This document shows, piece after piece, positions 22,305 to 33,559 of a stretch of DNA of 64,000 nucleotides. The stretch spans positions 682,001 through 746,000 of the forward strand of contig JAGPNK010000010.1 in NCBI GenBank assembly GCA_020746835.1, written 5' to 3'. The notes beneath the pieces are model-generated. The model saw only the letters and a list, made by a program, of their open reading frames with translations, was not told where the DNA came from and ran no database searches. A program made the translations under genes and the position numbers. Position 1 is the stretch's first letter, and each line of letters begins with the position of its first letter. The DNA comes from Stachybotrys elegans. Taxonomy: Eukaryota > Ascomycota > Sordariomycetes > Hypocreales > Stachybotryaceae.

Positions 22305-23807
22305 TTAAATCTTGTTGCCATGGTTCTTGGCACGTGCTGCGTCTTGCACCCGTCGCTTGACCATGTCCACGACTGGCTTGGGAACATGCAGACGATGGCA
22401 TAGCACAAGGGCGCCGGTCAGCAGAGCCAGAGCACCGGCCTGGTGAGCTGCTCCCAGTGAGATGGGTACCATGTACCACAGGGTGGTGATGCCCAGTGCA
22501 GCCTGCATCGAGACGAGACCCAACAGGCCATGAGCACCCGCCTTGGCGTTTTTGGGCAGCACTTTGGCCAGTCGACCAGTGCGTGAGTAGATGAAGAGAG
22601 CGACGACGCTGGTAAAGGTAGTCATGGCCATGATTCGGTGATCCAGCTGCACGGTGCTAGGGTTCTCGAGCATGTTACGCCACCAAATGTCCGACCCGTC
22701 CTCCTTACGAGAGTAGAACTTGCTCCAAAGCTCGCTACTCGGCGGCGTGAGGTTACCGCCCATCCAGGGAAAGTCGTTGTAGATGAGACCAGCATCGAGA
22801 CCCGCCACCAGGCCTCCCGACATGGCCGTAAGGAAAACCAAGCCAGTGAGAGCGAGAACCGAGCGTCGGAAAGTGGCAATGGCGGGGTTCTTAATTCCTT
22901 CAATGAGCTTGGCAGCATCAGCGGGGTTCTTGAGGAAGCGGTGCGTGCGCAGGACAGCGAGGCCGGAGAGGAGCATCCAAGAGTAGCAGATGAAGGCAGT
23001 ACCCAGGTGAGCCGTCAGACGGTACTGAGAAACACGGGGGTGGGAGCCGGGAGCGAAGAGATCATCCTTGAGACCAGACTTGACCATCCACCAGCCGATG
23101 AAACCCTGGAACCCAATCAAGCTGCTGATACCGAGGAGGTTGACGGCCATCTTGGCAGAGACCCGGCGACGTGCGACAAAGTACAGTGTGGGGAGAACAA
23201 AAGACATGCCGATGAAGCGTCCCCAGAGACGGTGCGTCCATTCCATAAAGTAGATCTGCTTGAACTCGCTGAGGGTCATGTGCGGGTTGAGGAGCTTGAA
23301 CTCGGGTGATGCGCGGTACTTTTCAAATTCGGAATCCCAATCTTCCTGGCACATGGGAGGCAGCGAACCGGTAACGGGTCTCCATTCGGTAATGCTCAGT
23401 CTAGCACAAGGCAGTCAGCGGCGACTCATGTCATGGCAACGGGGATGCGCAACTAACCCTGACTCTGTCAACCTCGTCAGACCACCAAAGATGACGATAC
23501 CAAAGACACTGACGGCGCTGCCGACAAGCCAGTAGCCGACAGACTTGGAAGAAGTCTCGGGAAACGATTTCTTTCCAGCCTGAGAAGCTGTCCGCGACTG
23601 AGCGGGCGCACCTGTGGGCATACGGCTGGCCAATGGGCCTAGAGGCGTCTCGGCCGTCGCCTGGGAGGCATATCCTCTTGATCGTACGAGGTTGAAAAGA
23701 TTATTCGCGGGCTGTCGCGGGGCTTGTCGGAGGCATTGGTTGCAGACGAAGAACTTGGGAGGCGCCTGCACGGCAAGGCGCCGTAACCCAGCGGCAAAGA
23801 AAGCCAT
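22305..23807 (-). CDS. COX15: Heme A synthase COX15 (mitochondrial)
   Basis: Two exons (23807-23458, 23400-22305) with a 57-nt intron encode 481 residues, against 486 for yeast Cox15. It oxidises the C-8 methyl of heme O to the formyl group of heme A for cytochrome c oxidase, in the inner mitochondrial membrane (established knowledge). Visible features: a basic, Arg-rich N-terminus of about 90 residues as presequence; FGGLTRLTESGLSITEW, the conserved first-helix segment split by the intron; conserved histidines in EWTHRLWGR, THRFL, LDHRIMA and GAAHQAG that bind heme; and about eight hydrophobic helices. The QLDHRIMA segment is diagnostic. It is head to head with UTP14 across 329 bases. Confidence 0.96.
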
Positions 23808-24136
23808 GGGTTCGTTGCGCAGAGGTCAACGGTGGCTGCGGGAGCGAGTTGGTGGAAGCCAGAGAATGACTTGTGGGAGTCTTGGGACGAAAGCTGTATG
23901 TCTAATAGCGTGATGTTCCTTCCTAGGTCCTCAAGGGTCCCCCTGGTCCGAGTACTAAGCGAATTTGGTGCAACGTGATAGGTCGATCGGCCATGCAGGG
24001 CCCCCATCCCGCTATCTTATCTTTGACCGCTAATTTTTGGCACGGCAGAAAAATGTGAGCAAAAGAAAAAGTTCCAGCTTAGTCGCCTGCTGCCGCCAAA
24101 TACTGCACTGTACAAAAACTCGACAAGCTCGCCACG
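23808..24136. promoter_or_regulatory. Bidirectional promoter region, COX15 and UTP14
   Basis: 329 bases separate the divergent start codons of COX15 and UTP14, so this must hold promoter elements for both. The leader before UTP14 is A-rich close to the ATG (TACAAAAACTCGACAAG). No known protein-binding motif was identified with confidence. Confidence 0.6.
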
Positions 24137-26971
24137 ATGCCAGGACGACAGGCGCACGGCCGGTCCCTCATATCGGCCCCGAAGGCCAAGGCGCCTATGA
24201 AGAAGTCCAAGGCCAGGTCCCAGAAGAATGCATTGAACGCCTTCGGCATTGCGCAGGAGCACTTCCCCGCGCGTGAGAAGAAGACCCCGCGGATGAGGGG
24301 GTTGGATGCCGAGATCGAGAGGAAACATGGCCGAGACGATGAGGAAGACGACGAGGAGGAAGAGGAGGAGGCACCGAAGAGGAAAAGAGCAAAGGCTGTG
24401 AGCCATTCCGCCGACGATGACGCTGAATACGGAAGCGACAGCGAAGGAAATGAATGGCGACTGGGTGGTCTAGCCGAGGATGACGAGGACTCGGAGATTG
24501 AGAGCGACGATGCTTTTGGGGACAGCGACGATGAAAAGTTCCAGGGCTATGCTTTCAAGGGTTCCAAGACGTCAAAGACTCATGTAGGTTTCTGAGGGCC
24601 GGGCCCCTTACCTCATCGCTAATACATGTTAGGATGACGACTCCGAGGACGATTCACAAGATGACGAAGGCGAGACGCTCGGCGCGGATGCGATAGACCT
24701 GGCGACAGCATTGGATCAATACGAAGAGACCTCTGAGGAGGAGGAGGAGGGGGCGAGTGAAGACTCCGAATCGGGAGACGAAGAGGATTCTGAAGAGGCT
24801 TCCGACGAGTCTGAAAGCGACGAGGACTCCGACGATGAGGAGGCCGACCCAGAAAAGCTGGAGGCCCTGAAGGGTCTAATCGCTGGAACCGGAAAAGATG
24901 ATGATGAGGCTCAGAATACAACCAAGCAAAAGATTGGCCTGGGTGATCTTGGGCTAGCTGGCCTGAACGACCCGCTCATAAAAAAGTCCGTCAAGTTGAT
25001 GAGCAAGGAACAGAAGGAGACGCGTCCCGGCGCAACCAAGAAGCTGGCTGTGCCTCTACCCCGAAGACAGCAGGGCCGCCTCGACAGAAGCGCGGCGTAC
25101 GAAAAGACCAATGAGACGTTGGAGAGGTGGACCGATACGGTCAAGCAGAACCGCAGAGCAGAGCATTTGATGTTCCCGCTGGCGCAAAACTCGGTATCAG
25201 CAGGCCTTGATATGACCGAAATCCAGCCATTGAACCCCAAGACAGCTACCAACGAGCTCGAGTCCACTATCATGTCCATCATGGAACAGAGTGGCCTGTC
25301 CATGGACAAGCCAGCAAAGCCCAAGGAGGTGGTCTACGACGAAGACGGAAACGAGCTCTCTCGCAAGGAAATTCAGAACATGAAGCGCCGGGAGCGCGAG
25401 GTCAACTCCAGGGAGGCCAAACGGGCGGCGCGCATCAAGAAGATCAAGAGTAAATCCTATCACCGAGTGCACAGGAGGGCGCGGGAGCGTGCAGAGAATG
25501 CAGAGAGGGAAGCCATGCTGGAGTCTGGCGAGCTGGACTCGGAGGAGGAGCGGGAGATTCAGGATCGCAGGCGAGCACTCGAGCGCATGGGCCAGCGTCA
25601 CAAGGAGAGCAAGTGGGCCAAGATGGGCAACAAGATGAAGCGCGCGGTCTGGGATGAGAACTTCCGGGCTGGCCTCACGGAGATGGCGCGCAAGAACGAA
25701 GAGCTCCGCCGCAGGAAGGAGGGCAAGGGCACAGGTTCAGGCGACGACTCGGGTTCCGACAGTGGCTCCGAGGACGACGACGCGGCCATCCTCCGCAAGC
25801 TGGACGAGCTCGACGAGCTGGAGGACGACGAGCCCGAGTCGAAGCTCATGGCGCTCAAGTTTATGCGCAAGGCCGAGGAGGCGCGCAAGAAGGCCAACGA
25901 CGAGACCATTAGGGATATACGGAGAACTCTCGAGGGCGGAGACGAGGAGGAAGGGTCTGATGATGAGGGTCACGAAGTTGGGCGCAGAGCATACGGCGCG
26001 CCCGGCAAGCCAGCACCGCCCGTCGACGAGGATTCAGACGAGGACATGGCCGGCCGCAGCAGCAACAAGAAGGAAACCACCCAAGCCGCAACCGCTCACT
26101 CTGATGAAACATCCACCAGCACCAAGCGACCGCGCGCCAAGGCGCCCCTGAGCATGCCCAGCGCCGACCTCAGCGGTACGAGCGTCGCACAAACGGGCAC
26201 CGGCGGCGCCTGGACAACCGCAGAGCCTAAGCGCAAGAAGAAATCTGCCCCTCAAAGCACCCGCGCCGACGAAATCGATGTGTCCGCCAGCGCGCTCCTC
26301 TACGACCCTGCGTCCAAGTCCAAGAAGAACAAGTCCACCGCCACCGCCACCGCCGCCGCAGCGCGCGATGACTCCGGCTCCGACTCCGACTCCGACGCCG
26401 ACGCAGAGCAGCACCTCCCGCTAGCGATCCGCGACCAGCAGCTCGTGGCGAGGGCCTTTGCGGGCGAGGACGTCGTGGGCGACTTCCGGCGCGAGAAGGA
26501 GGCGGCCGCCGAGGCCGACGACGACAAGGTCATCGACAACACGCTGCCCGGCTGGGGCTCCTGGGTCGGCGAGGGCGTCAGCAGCCGCGAGAAGAAGCGC
26601 CACCAGGGCCGGTTCCTCACAAAGGTCGAGGGCATCAAGAAGAAGGACCGCCGCGACGCCAAGCTCGACAAGGTCATGATAAACGAGAAGCGCAGCAAAA
26701 AGGTAAGCAGACGGGAGCAAGAAGTGGGAGAGAAGAAATCGACCATGTGCCATGGACCTTTTGCTGACCGTGAGAAAAACTTTTGTAGAACGACCGCTAT
26801 CTCGCCTCACAGCTTCCCCACCCCTTCGAGTCGAGGGAGCAGTACGAGCGCTCCCTCAGGCTCCCCGTCGGACCCGAGTGGATGACCAAGGAGACGTTCC
26901 AGGAGAGCACGAAGCCGCGCGTCATCATCAAGCAAGGCATCATTGCGCCCATGTCCAAGCCTATGGTGTAG
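24137..26971 (+). CDS. UTP14: U3 snoRNP/small-subunit processome protein UTP14
   Basis: Three exons (24137-24583, 24633-26702, 26789-26971) give 899 residues, the same length as yeast Utp14. Utp14 joins the SSU processome in the nucleolus and activates the helicase Dhr1 for U3 release (established knowledge). The N-terminus is basic (MPGRQAHGRS), followed by long Glu/Asp/Ser acidic tracts up to about residue 240, the conserved core with LPRRQQGRLDRSAAYEKT, the RIKKIKSKSYHRV motif and RHKESKWAK, and the C-terminal GWGSWVGEG plus LPHPFESREQYERSLRLPVGPEW split by the last intron. The final exon ends KPMV. Acidic runs and DNA repeats are normal for this family. Confidence 0.96.
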
Positions 26972-27778
26972 ATATTACGGGGGCCAACAATACGGATGGA
27001 ATACATCGCCGTGTGTGGGTTCATGCATGGTGTTGGTTTTATGTATATATTCGGGGAGACTGCTGCTTGGGTCAGGGTTGGCACCTCGGTAGCATTTTAT
27101 GATCACTATGCATAGATAACCGTCGTTTCGTGGAGAAGGAAGGCACATAACGAAAAGACCACATCTGATACACTTTTCATCGTTGCGCTGAGTTAATGAG
27201 GAATGACTCGATAGCATTTGGTTACGGGAAGAAAAAGCAGCCGCCGATTCCGCTCACGCCGCCTCAAATGATCCCACACCGCTTTTACCCCAACGGCCCA
27301 GTGTCGTTGTAAGAGGCAACCCAAAAGAAAAGAGATGAAACACATAAAGAAAAAAGAAAATCTCAGCGAGAGTTTGTCGTTTACTCAAGAAAACAGTATC
27401 CCAGGGGAAACCCAAACGTTGTGGATTATGGGTTGAAGCCATCGTTGGAAAGAAAGAGAAAAGAAGAAAAAAACAAGTAAGAAAGAATATAAGAACAAGG
27501 GAAATTGAACCGCAGTGCCTTGACACCGTCCGGTATCCAGAACCAATATCGTACAGGGAGGCAGTCGATGTCATGCCGCTGCCATTGGCACCCTCTATGT
27601 GACCTGTGAAGGCTCACACTAGCATGTGAAACGTATGTGGAAGTGGACCTCGACAGGAACGTAAATTTTGTCACCTCTGCTGTTCAAGAGACAATTTGCG
27701 AAATAAGCGAAGGTCGATTTGGGTTAATGAGACAAAAAATGCAGAAAGGAGAAGTAGAGAAATGCGGAGGCAGACGGC
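26972..27778. other. Convergent 3' region of UTP14 and VCX1-like gene
   Basis: 807 bases between two convergent stop codons. Short frames here are T-rich or lack ATG and are best read as 3' untranslated sequence. No RNA gene was recognised. Confidence 0.55.
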
Positions 27779-29416
27779 TTAACCACTGGGGTTGAAGGTA
27801 GGGTCGACGACATCGCTCGGGATCGAGTAGAAAGCAACGGCGATGATGATGTAGAGGCCGAGAAGCATGGCACCCTCAAGGTAGTTAGACTTGCCGTCCT
27901 GGACGGTGTAGGTAACCACGAGAATCGAAACGGCAAACGCAACGGTTTCGACTAGAGAAATTGTTAGCAGCTGGGTAGATTTTGGCCTTGAAGCGCCACT
28001 TACAAGTCTCAAAATGAAGACTCATATCCCGGCCAATGATCCAGCCGACAATGACGAGGAAAGGAGTCATGAACATAGCAATCTGGATGCTAGAGCCAAT
28101 AGCAACTCCCATAGCAAGGTCCATCTTGTTGCGAATGGCGACAACAACAGCGGTGACGTGTTCGGCAGCGTTTCCAACAATGGGGATAAGAATCAGACCA
28201 ATGAATCCCTTGCTGAGGCCTCCTTTCTCGACGACCTTGTCAATAGTGCCGACAAGGAACTCAGCACAGATAGCAACCAGGAGGGTAACAACAACCAGAA
28301 CAAGACCAGCAGCGACAGGTCCGAGGCTAGGCTCCTCCTCCTCCTCTTCTTCCTCCTCTCCAGCCACCTCGTGACCATTCTGGCTTGAGCCATTCGTGAG
28401 CTGAGCCTCGGTGTCGCTCTTGGCACGGGGATCGAATAAGTTGCTATGGGTGCGGAGCTGGAATGCGAGGTACATGACGTAGAGTATCAAGAGAATAATC
28501 GAAGTACCGCGAGAGAGCACAAGGATGCTGTGCTGCTTCTCCGCAGCATCATGTTTGTCGCTTTGATCGAGAACGCCGTACAGCTGAGCATGGTTTAGTC
28601 AGACATTTCGCGCAGCTGGTCTATGAGGATCAACTTACAGCAGCAGGAAGAACCAGGGAAGCGGAGGCGAGGGTCATCAAAGAGCAGGTAGTCTGGGCGA
28701 CAGCGGAAGAAAACTCTTGCTCAGTACCGTGTCCATTGGTGCCGCGGTGGATGAGTCCACCAAAGAAGAAGCACATGCCCATGACGAGAAGGAGGTTAGA
28801 CAGAATGGAGCCGAGCATAGACGACTGGACGACCTGAATCTGGTTATCCTTCAGAGCAATGATGCTCACCTACGCCCAGTTAGCTTCTCGCCCTCAGGCG
28901 CTTATGGGAACAAGATTGGCATACGATAAGTTCAACTGCGTTACCAAAGGTGGCGTTCAATAGACCACCCATGGTGTCTCCCAGCTTCAGGGATATCTCC
29001 TCTGTTGCAAACGATAGAACAGCGGCGAGCGGGATGATGGCGAAAAAGTTGAGCACGAAGACAGCCACAGGGTCCCATTTCGCCAGACCGCCAATAATGC
29101 CGAAGGGTACTGCGATGAGCAGGAAATTGACCGGGCCTTGAAAGCGGAAGCATTAGAATCGGAGAGCAGCCAGGAGCTCGGCTGTTGCAAACGTACTACT
29201 GAGTAGGGTCACCTTGGTGACGTGCCAAGTATAGGCCAGGCTCCTAACGGCAATGTTGTTGCTGTCCATTCCAGCCGTATGGCTGGTGTCCAACGCAGAC
29301 TTGATGGAGCCGAAGAAGCCATTTGATCTACCATAGCCGTCATGGAGGGCATGCGACGATTCGCCATTGGCTATCAAGGGCGTGCGTTCGTGAGAACTAT
29401 TCGTCTTGGGCGTCAT
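27779..29416 (-). CDS. VCX1: Vacuolar Ca2+/H+ exchanger (CAX/Vcx1 family)
   Basis: Five exons (29416-29197, 29136-28925, 28869-28639, 28583-28004, 27951-27779) give 471 residues. The protein exchanges cytosolic Ca2+ for vacuolar protons. The two CAX signature repeats are visible: [13 protein letters not shown] near the end of exon 2 and start of exon 3, and [19 protein letters not shown] in exon 4, each with the transport Glu. A run of nine Glu forms the acidic motif in the cytosolic loop between the two halves, as in the family. About eleven hydrophobic helices are seen after an 80-residue hydrophilic N-terminus. LHFETFET is restored exactly across the last intron, supporting the splice model. 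The paralogue cannot be fixed, since filamentous fungi have several CAX genes. Confidence 0.93.
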
Positions 29417-30863
29417 GATGCGTCTGATTTGGTTGGAAAAGCCGGGAGAAGCTATATGGATTTGGTAAGCCAGGAACAGGCAGAATCATCAACTGCCTGT
29501 ACGGCCTAAGGAGTGACGGTGAAACACGGTGGGCAATGCGTCATCAAGGTCGTGACACGAGCGCGTATGAATTGAGGCTTGGGAGAGAGGAAGTGGAGGT
29601 GTTCTCGTCACTCATCAGGCAACAGAAACCATTCGGGGAAGAGGAGTGGTCTTCTGCCGATGTGTCTGGAGGGAAGAAGGGGTCCGTCCAACTGCAGCGC
29701 CTCCCGTGAGCATCAAGGAGGGCGGTGCACTTGCAATGCCGTGGGAACTTGAGCAGCAAAGCAAGGGTCTGCCTGCATGAGAAAATTAAGAATAAAGTGG
29801 CAGAGGCTAGAGGCCCGAGAGGGAAATATGAAAGATGGGGGTAAATGCTAAGGATGAGCCAAGACGAGCTACCTTGCTGGGGAGTGGAAACTTCCTTTCT
29901 TGGGGCCTTGGGCGTCGTCTTATGAATGGATGTCCAAGGGGGGGCGGCACCGAGACGGAAGCGTAGGTGCAGAGAGTAGGAGAGTATATGGCAAAGGGTT
30001 CTGGTCCGGCTCTGCGCCTAGTCTCAGAGAACGGGGGTGTGTTGTGGATGATGTTGATGACGATGACGATGACGAGGAGGAGGAGGAGGAGATGGAGATG
30101 GGGGGTATTGAGCGTACGTTGCTTCTTGCTTTCAAGTCATGAGGCTGCCTTCTTGACAATGGCCATGGAGACAAGAGATGACCTATAGACAAGATGGGGT
30201 ATTGGGTTCAAAGCCAAGATGGCCGAACAAGCTTTGATGAGGAAGATGGGAGCGCGGGAGGGAGCGACGCAAGGATGAGATGGGATGGAAATAAGATACG
30301 ACAGACGGGAACGGAAACGGTGTGGGAAGGACGTAGGAATCTCACTCACAAACGCCGAATGACATTTCGTAGCCTGTGCGTGGCGGAAAGCTGCAGATCG
30401 TCCCTGTTGGTGGGCTGCAGGAAGCTCGTGGCGTCGGTGAAAATGGAGGAGAAGCCTTCTCTCAAAGAAAGGCTCTGTCTGGCACGACGAGGCGACAATG
30501 CAAGCAGGACTGGATCTTGCAGGAGGGGAAAGTGCGTGGTCGGGCTTGGCTTAGGCGGGACAAAAGACCTGTCGCGATTGTCGATGGGGGTGGTGACACA
30601 CGACTCGAGGCACGCGCAGGAATACCAAGTAGGCGGCGGTAGGTGGTAGATGGCGGTTTGATGGTCCGATAACCGTACGGTGTGTGGTATCGCGAGGATC
30701 GTTGTTGGCAAGCAGTAGAAGAGGAGATAGACCAGCGATCTGCTTCTGTGTACTGCTGCAAGGCTCTGGGTGAGACAGGGAACGGGGGGGGCCTTTTGGA
30801 GATAGGCAATAAATGAGCGAGAAGGGTTGAACGGAACAGAAGAAACGAAAAGGGTGTGTTGAA

Positions 30864-30889
30864 TGGTGGTGGTGGTTGGTGGTGGTGGC
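30864..30889. repeat. (GGT)n microsatellite
   Basis: An interrupted run of GGT units with one GTT interruption in the middle, in non-coding sequence upstream of the Ca2+/H+ exchanger gene. Confidence 0.75.
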
Positions 30890-32530
30890 TATGCTATGTC
30901 ACCACCGCAGGTTCCGCAACAAATGGCTTGGAAGTTAGATGAGGAAAAGCACCCGGAAGCTGAGGAGCACCTTCAGGAGTGCCTTGCTGGGGAAAGGCAC
31001 CGTCGGTTACCCGCCAAGTTGTAGCCGAGAAGTACACCATGCCTGTCCGGGTACGTGCAGAGCAGGAAGATAAGGCGAGGATTTAGCCGAGATCTCAAAG
31101 TACCGTTTGGGGTCCAAGATACATGTGGAAAACGCCATCAGGACTCTCAGTTAAGCTCTTGCCCTCCCCCCCTCCCCGGTCAATCCACACCTCTACGTCA
31201 AAGGGGCTGTGCTGCCTTAGCGCCGAGAAAAAAATTGTTGAAAGCAAACTGCAAGTTGTCCAGGTACCTGTGTGTGCGTAACCTGGCCTCAATTGAACGA
31301 TGGGCGCGCTGCGCATACAAGTACAGTCAGCAGCTCATCGCCGCAGGTCCGCTAGACTGTGTGCAGGCAACCTTCCTTCCCTTGCATCAGCTTAGCGGCG
31401 CAAGTTCCTCTGAATCAGAGCTCGGCCATGCGCTGTTTTGTGATGTCACGCCAAATGTTTCAATCACCAATCTCGTCTCCCGAGGAACGAAACAACTTGT
31501 ACATCCCCTTCTGGATGTGGAGAGGGAAGTGGGTGTGCGACTCCACTATAGCTCCCCACCCTGCCTCCCAAGCGCGTGATGCCAAGTTCCGTTAGAGCTC
31601 AGGCAGGATGCCAGGCGACAGATAAAGTGAAATGGAAGCTCTCCGCCAGCCAGTCTGGTACATGTTTCGGTCAAGCGTGAAACCGAATCAGGTTTCTTGG
31701 CCCACCTTTGCACATTGCCTTGCCTCTCGACTGCATGTTCATTCGTCCCAACGTTCCTCAATCCGCCTCTCGTTCACCCTGCCACCCAATTGACTGGACA
31801 GCCTGGCCTGCCGCTCTACTTCTCAATTGCGCGATTCAGCAGATGCATGGCCTTGAAAAATCCCGATCAACTGTCCTCTCCAGCTTTGATTCGTTGGAGT
31901 TTTGACTATGACACTGCCAAGCATTGTTGCTCCGCCTCGAAGTTGGGTAAGTCCTCAAACCATGCATCATAAGACCCACAGGCCTTATTCATTCCCCCAC
32001 CCCCCTCTTGTCTAGTAAGGTTCCCTCCATTCGCCGGGTGCAGCCTGAGCAGTCAAGCAATCCTAGGTCCAACAACTCTTGAGGCCCGACTCGCCTGCCG
32101 CGTGCATCGATCGAGTAATGGATGGACACGTCTTGCTTATCTTCACCACTCATATGCGGTACTGCATGCTTTGTGGCTGTGTCTCCCAACCTCCCTCGCC
32201 CATCATCATCACGTTGCCGGGTACCAAAGCGCACATTGCTGCGCACACCTCCAATACTATGGTAGGTAGGCATCTTGGCACGCGCACAATCAACCCCCCC
32301 GTGCTCATTTCCAGCATTCCGTTTGGCTGACCCCTTTGTCGCCTTTGTCGATTCCCACGTCGCCGACATCCACACATTTGTGAGCGAGCGACGGGCGTCG
32401 ATGATAGTCCCGGCATAAACCTGCATCCGTAACTACCGTCAGAGCAGCGGCTTCGTCGCGGCGACAGCCTGGCTACACAATGCTGCTGCTGCTAGGACCC
32501 GGCCACCGAGTCCATTGTACAAGCCACGCC

Positions 32531-32562
32531 ACATATCTCAGGGCGAACATATCTCAGGGCGA
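32531..32562. repeat. Perfect 16-bp tandem duplication
   Basis: ACATATCTCAGGGCGA occurs twice back to back with no mismatch. The surrounding sequence is non-coding. It is probably a recent replication-slippage event, although a doubled binding site is possible. Confidence 0.9.
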
Positions 32563-33559
32563 GTGCACAGCGGTGACGAGCAGATCCGCGTCCCCGTCAC
32601 CATAGTCGCCTCGCATTCCCGCCACACAAGGCAAAGGGCAACGTTGTCCATGCCAGGAGACAAGCTTTCTGCTAGCACATGGCCTGCTCGCTCTTGATTT
32701 GATTTGCTCGGGACGCCCCTGGCCGTCCGCGCTAGACCGCCCCGTTTCTTTTTCATGGAAGGCTGTTTGGACCCTCAATGCCAAGCAAACACTTATGAGA
32801 TCGACCAGGCCTCTCTCTGATTTAAGCATTCTTGATCAGACATCCATGCGTCGTCGTCTTACGTCTTGCAGGTATCCCGAGTAATGCTACCATCCGGAGA
32901 GTATGGTTACACGGTTGCTCCCTCCATGGTAAGCCCACGATCCAAAAGCACGTCCTATTTGCTCCCTTGTCCCCTACACATTGGGTGCTTCAGCTCTGGA
33001 CGGCGGCATTGTTATTTGGGGAAACCCGGATTTGTGCCAAGGTTCTCAAGCAAATGCCGGCCAACACCAGTCAATCTATTCCAGTTACGGAGCGTGCCAG
33101 CAGTGGCTGTGATATCATCGCTGCTACCCTCAATCATTCATTCGTCCTCGGTGATATGTGCCGATGCCGTTGCTCTGGTCCACCGTAAATCCACATGCAT
33201 CCACCAAGGTCTCGGTGACAACCCGGCCAACAGGCCAACAGAGACAGGCTCCAGCCAGCATCTCCTTTAATTTCGTCCGTCGGTTGTGAAGGCATCCAGC
33301 GCCGGGGTCCTGTGTCCTACGGCCAACATTGGTCATGATGCTTTGCAATTGAATATAATTGACTGTCCAGATAGACAGACATAATTCCTCCGACGGCATC
33401 GCCCCAACAGCAGGCTTAGATCAGCGACAACCGGTTCTATTTATTGTCGTAGGATTTCTAGGGGCCATATTCAATCTAGGAGTTACCTACCAACCCACCA
33501 TGTCCAGGGTTCGTGCGGCGTATGTCATTAAGGATGTCGCCAATCCTCCGTTCGCATCC

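Larger units (their letters stand above)
29417..33559. other. 4.1 kb intergenic region between exchanger and GH81 gene
   Basis: No gene is supportable. Frames such as 30346-30711 on the minus strand and 31055-31579 on the plus strand lack domain character. The first kilobase probably holds the leader and promoter of the Ca2+/H+ exchanger. A GGT repeat lies near 30864-30889 and a perfect 16-bp tandem duplication at 32531-32562. The GH81 3' end borders the right side. Confidence 0.5.

Noticed and set aside
22638..23309. 223-codon plus-strand frame inside COX15
   Set aside because: It is the antisense shadow of the conserved COX15 second exon.
25598..26810. Long minus-strand frames antisense to UTP14
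   Set aside because: They are shadows of the repetitive acidic and basic UTP14 coding sequence (poly-Ser, poly-Gly translations).
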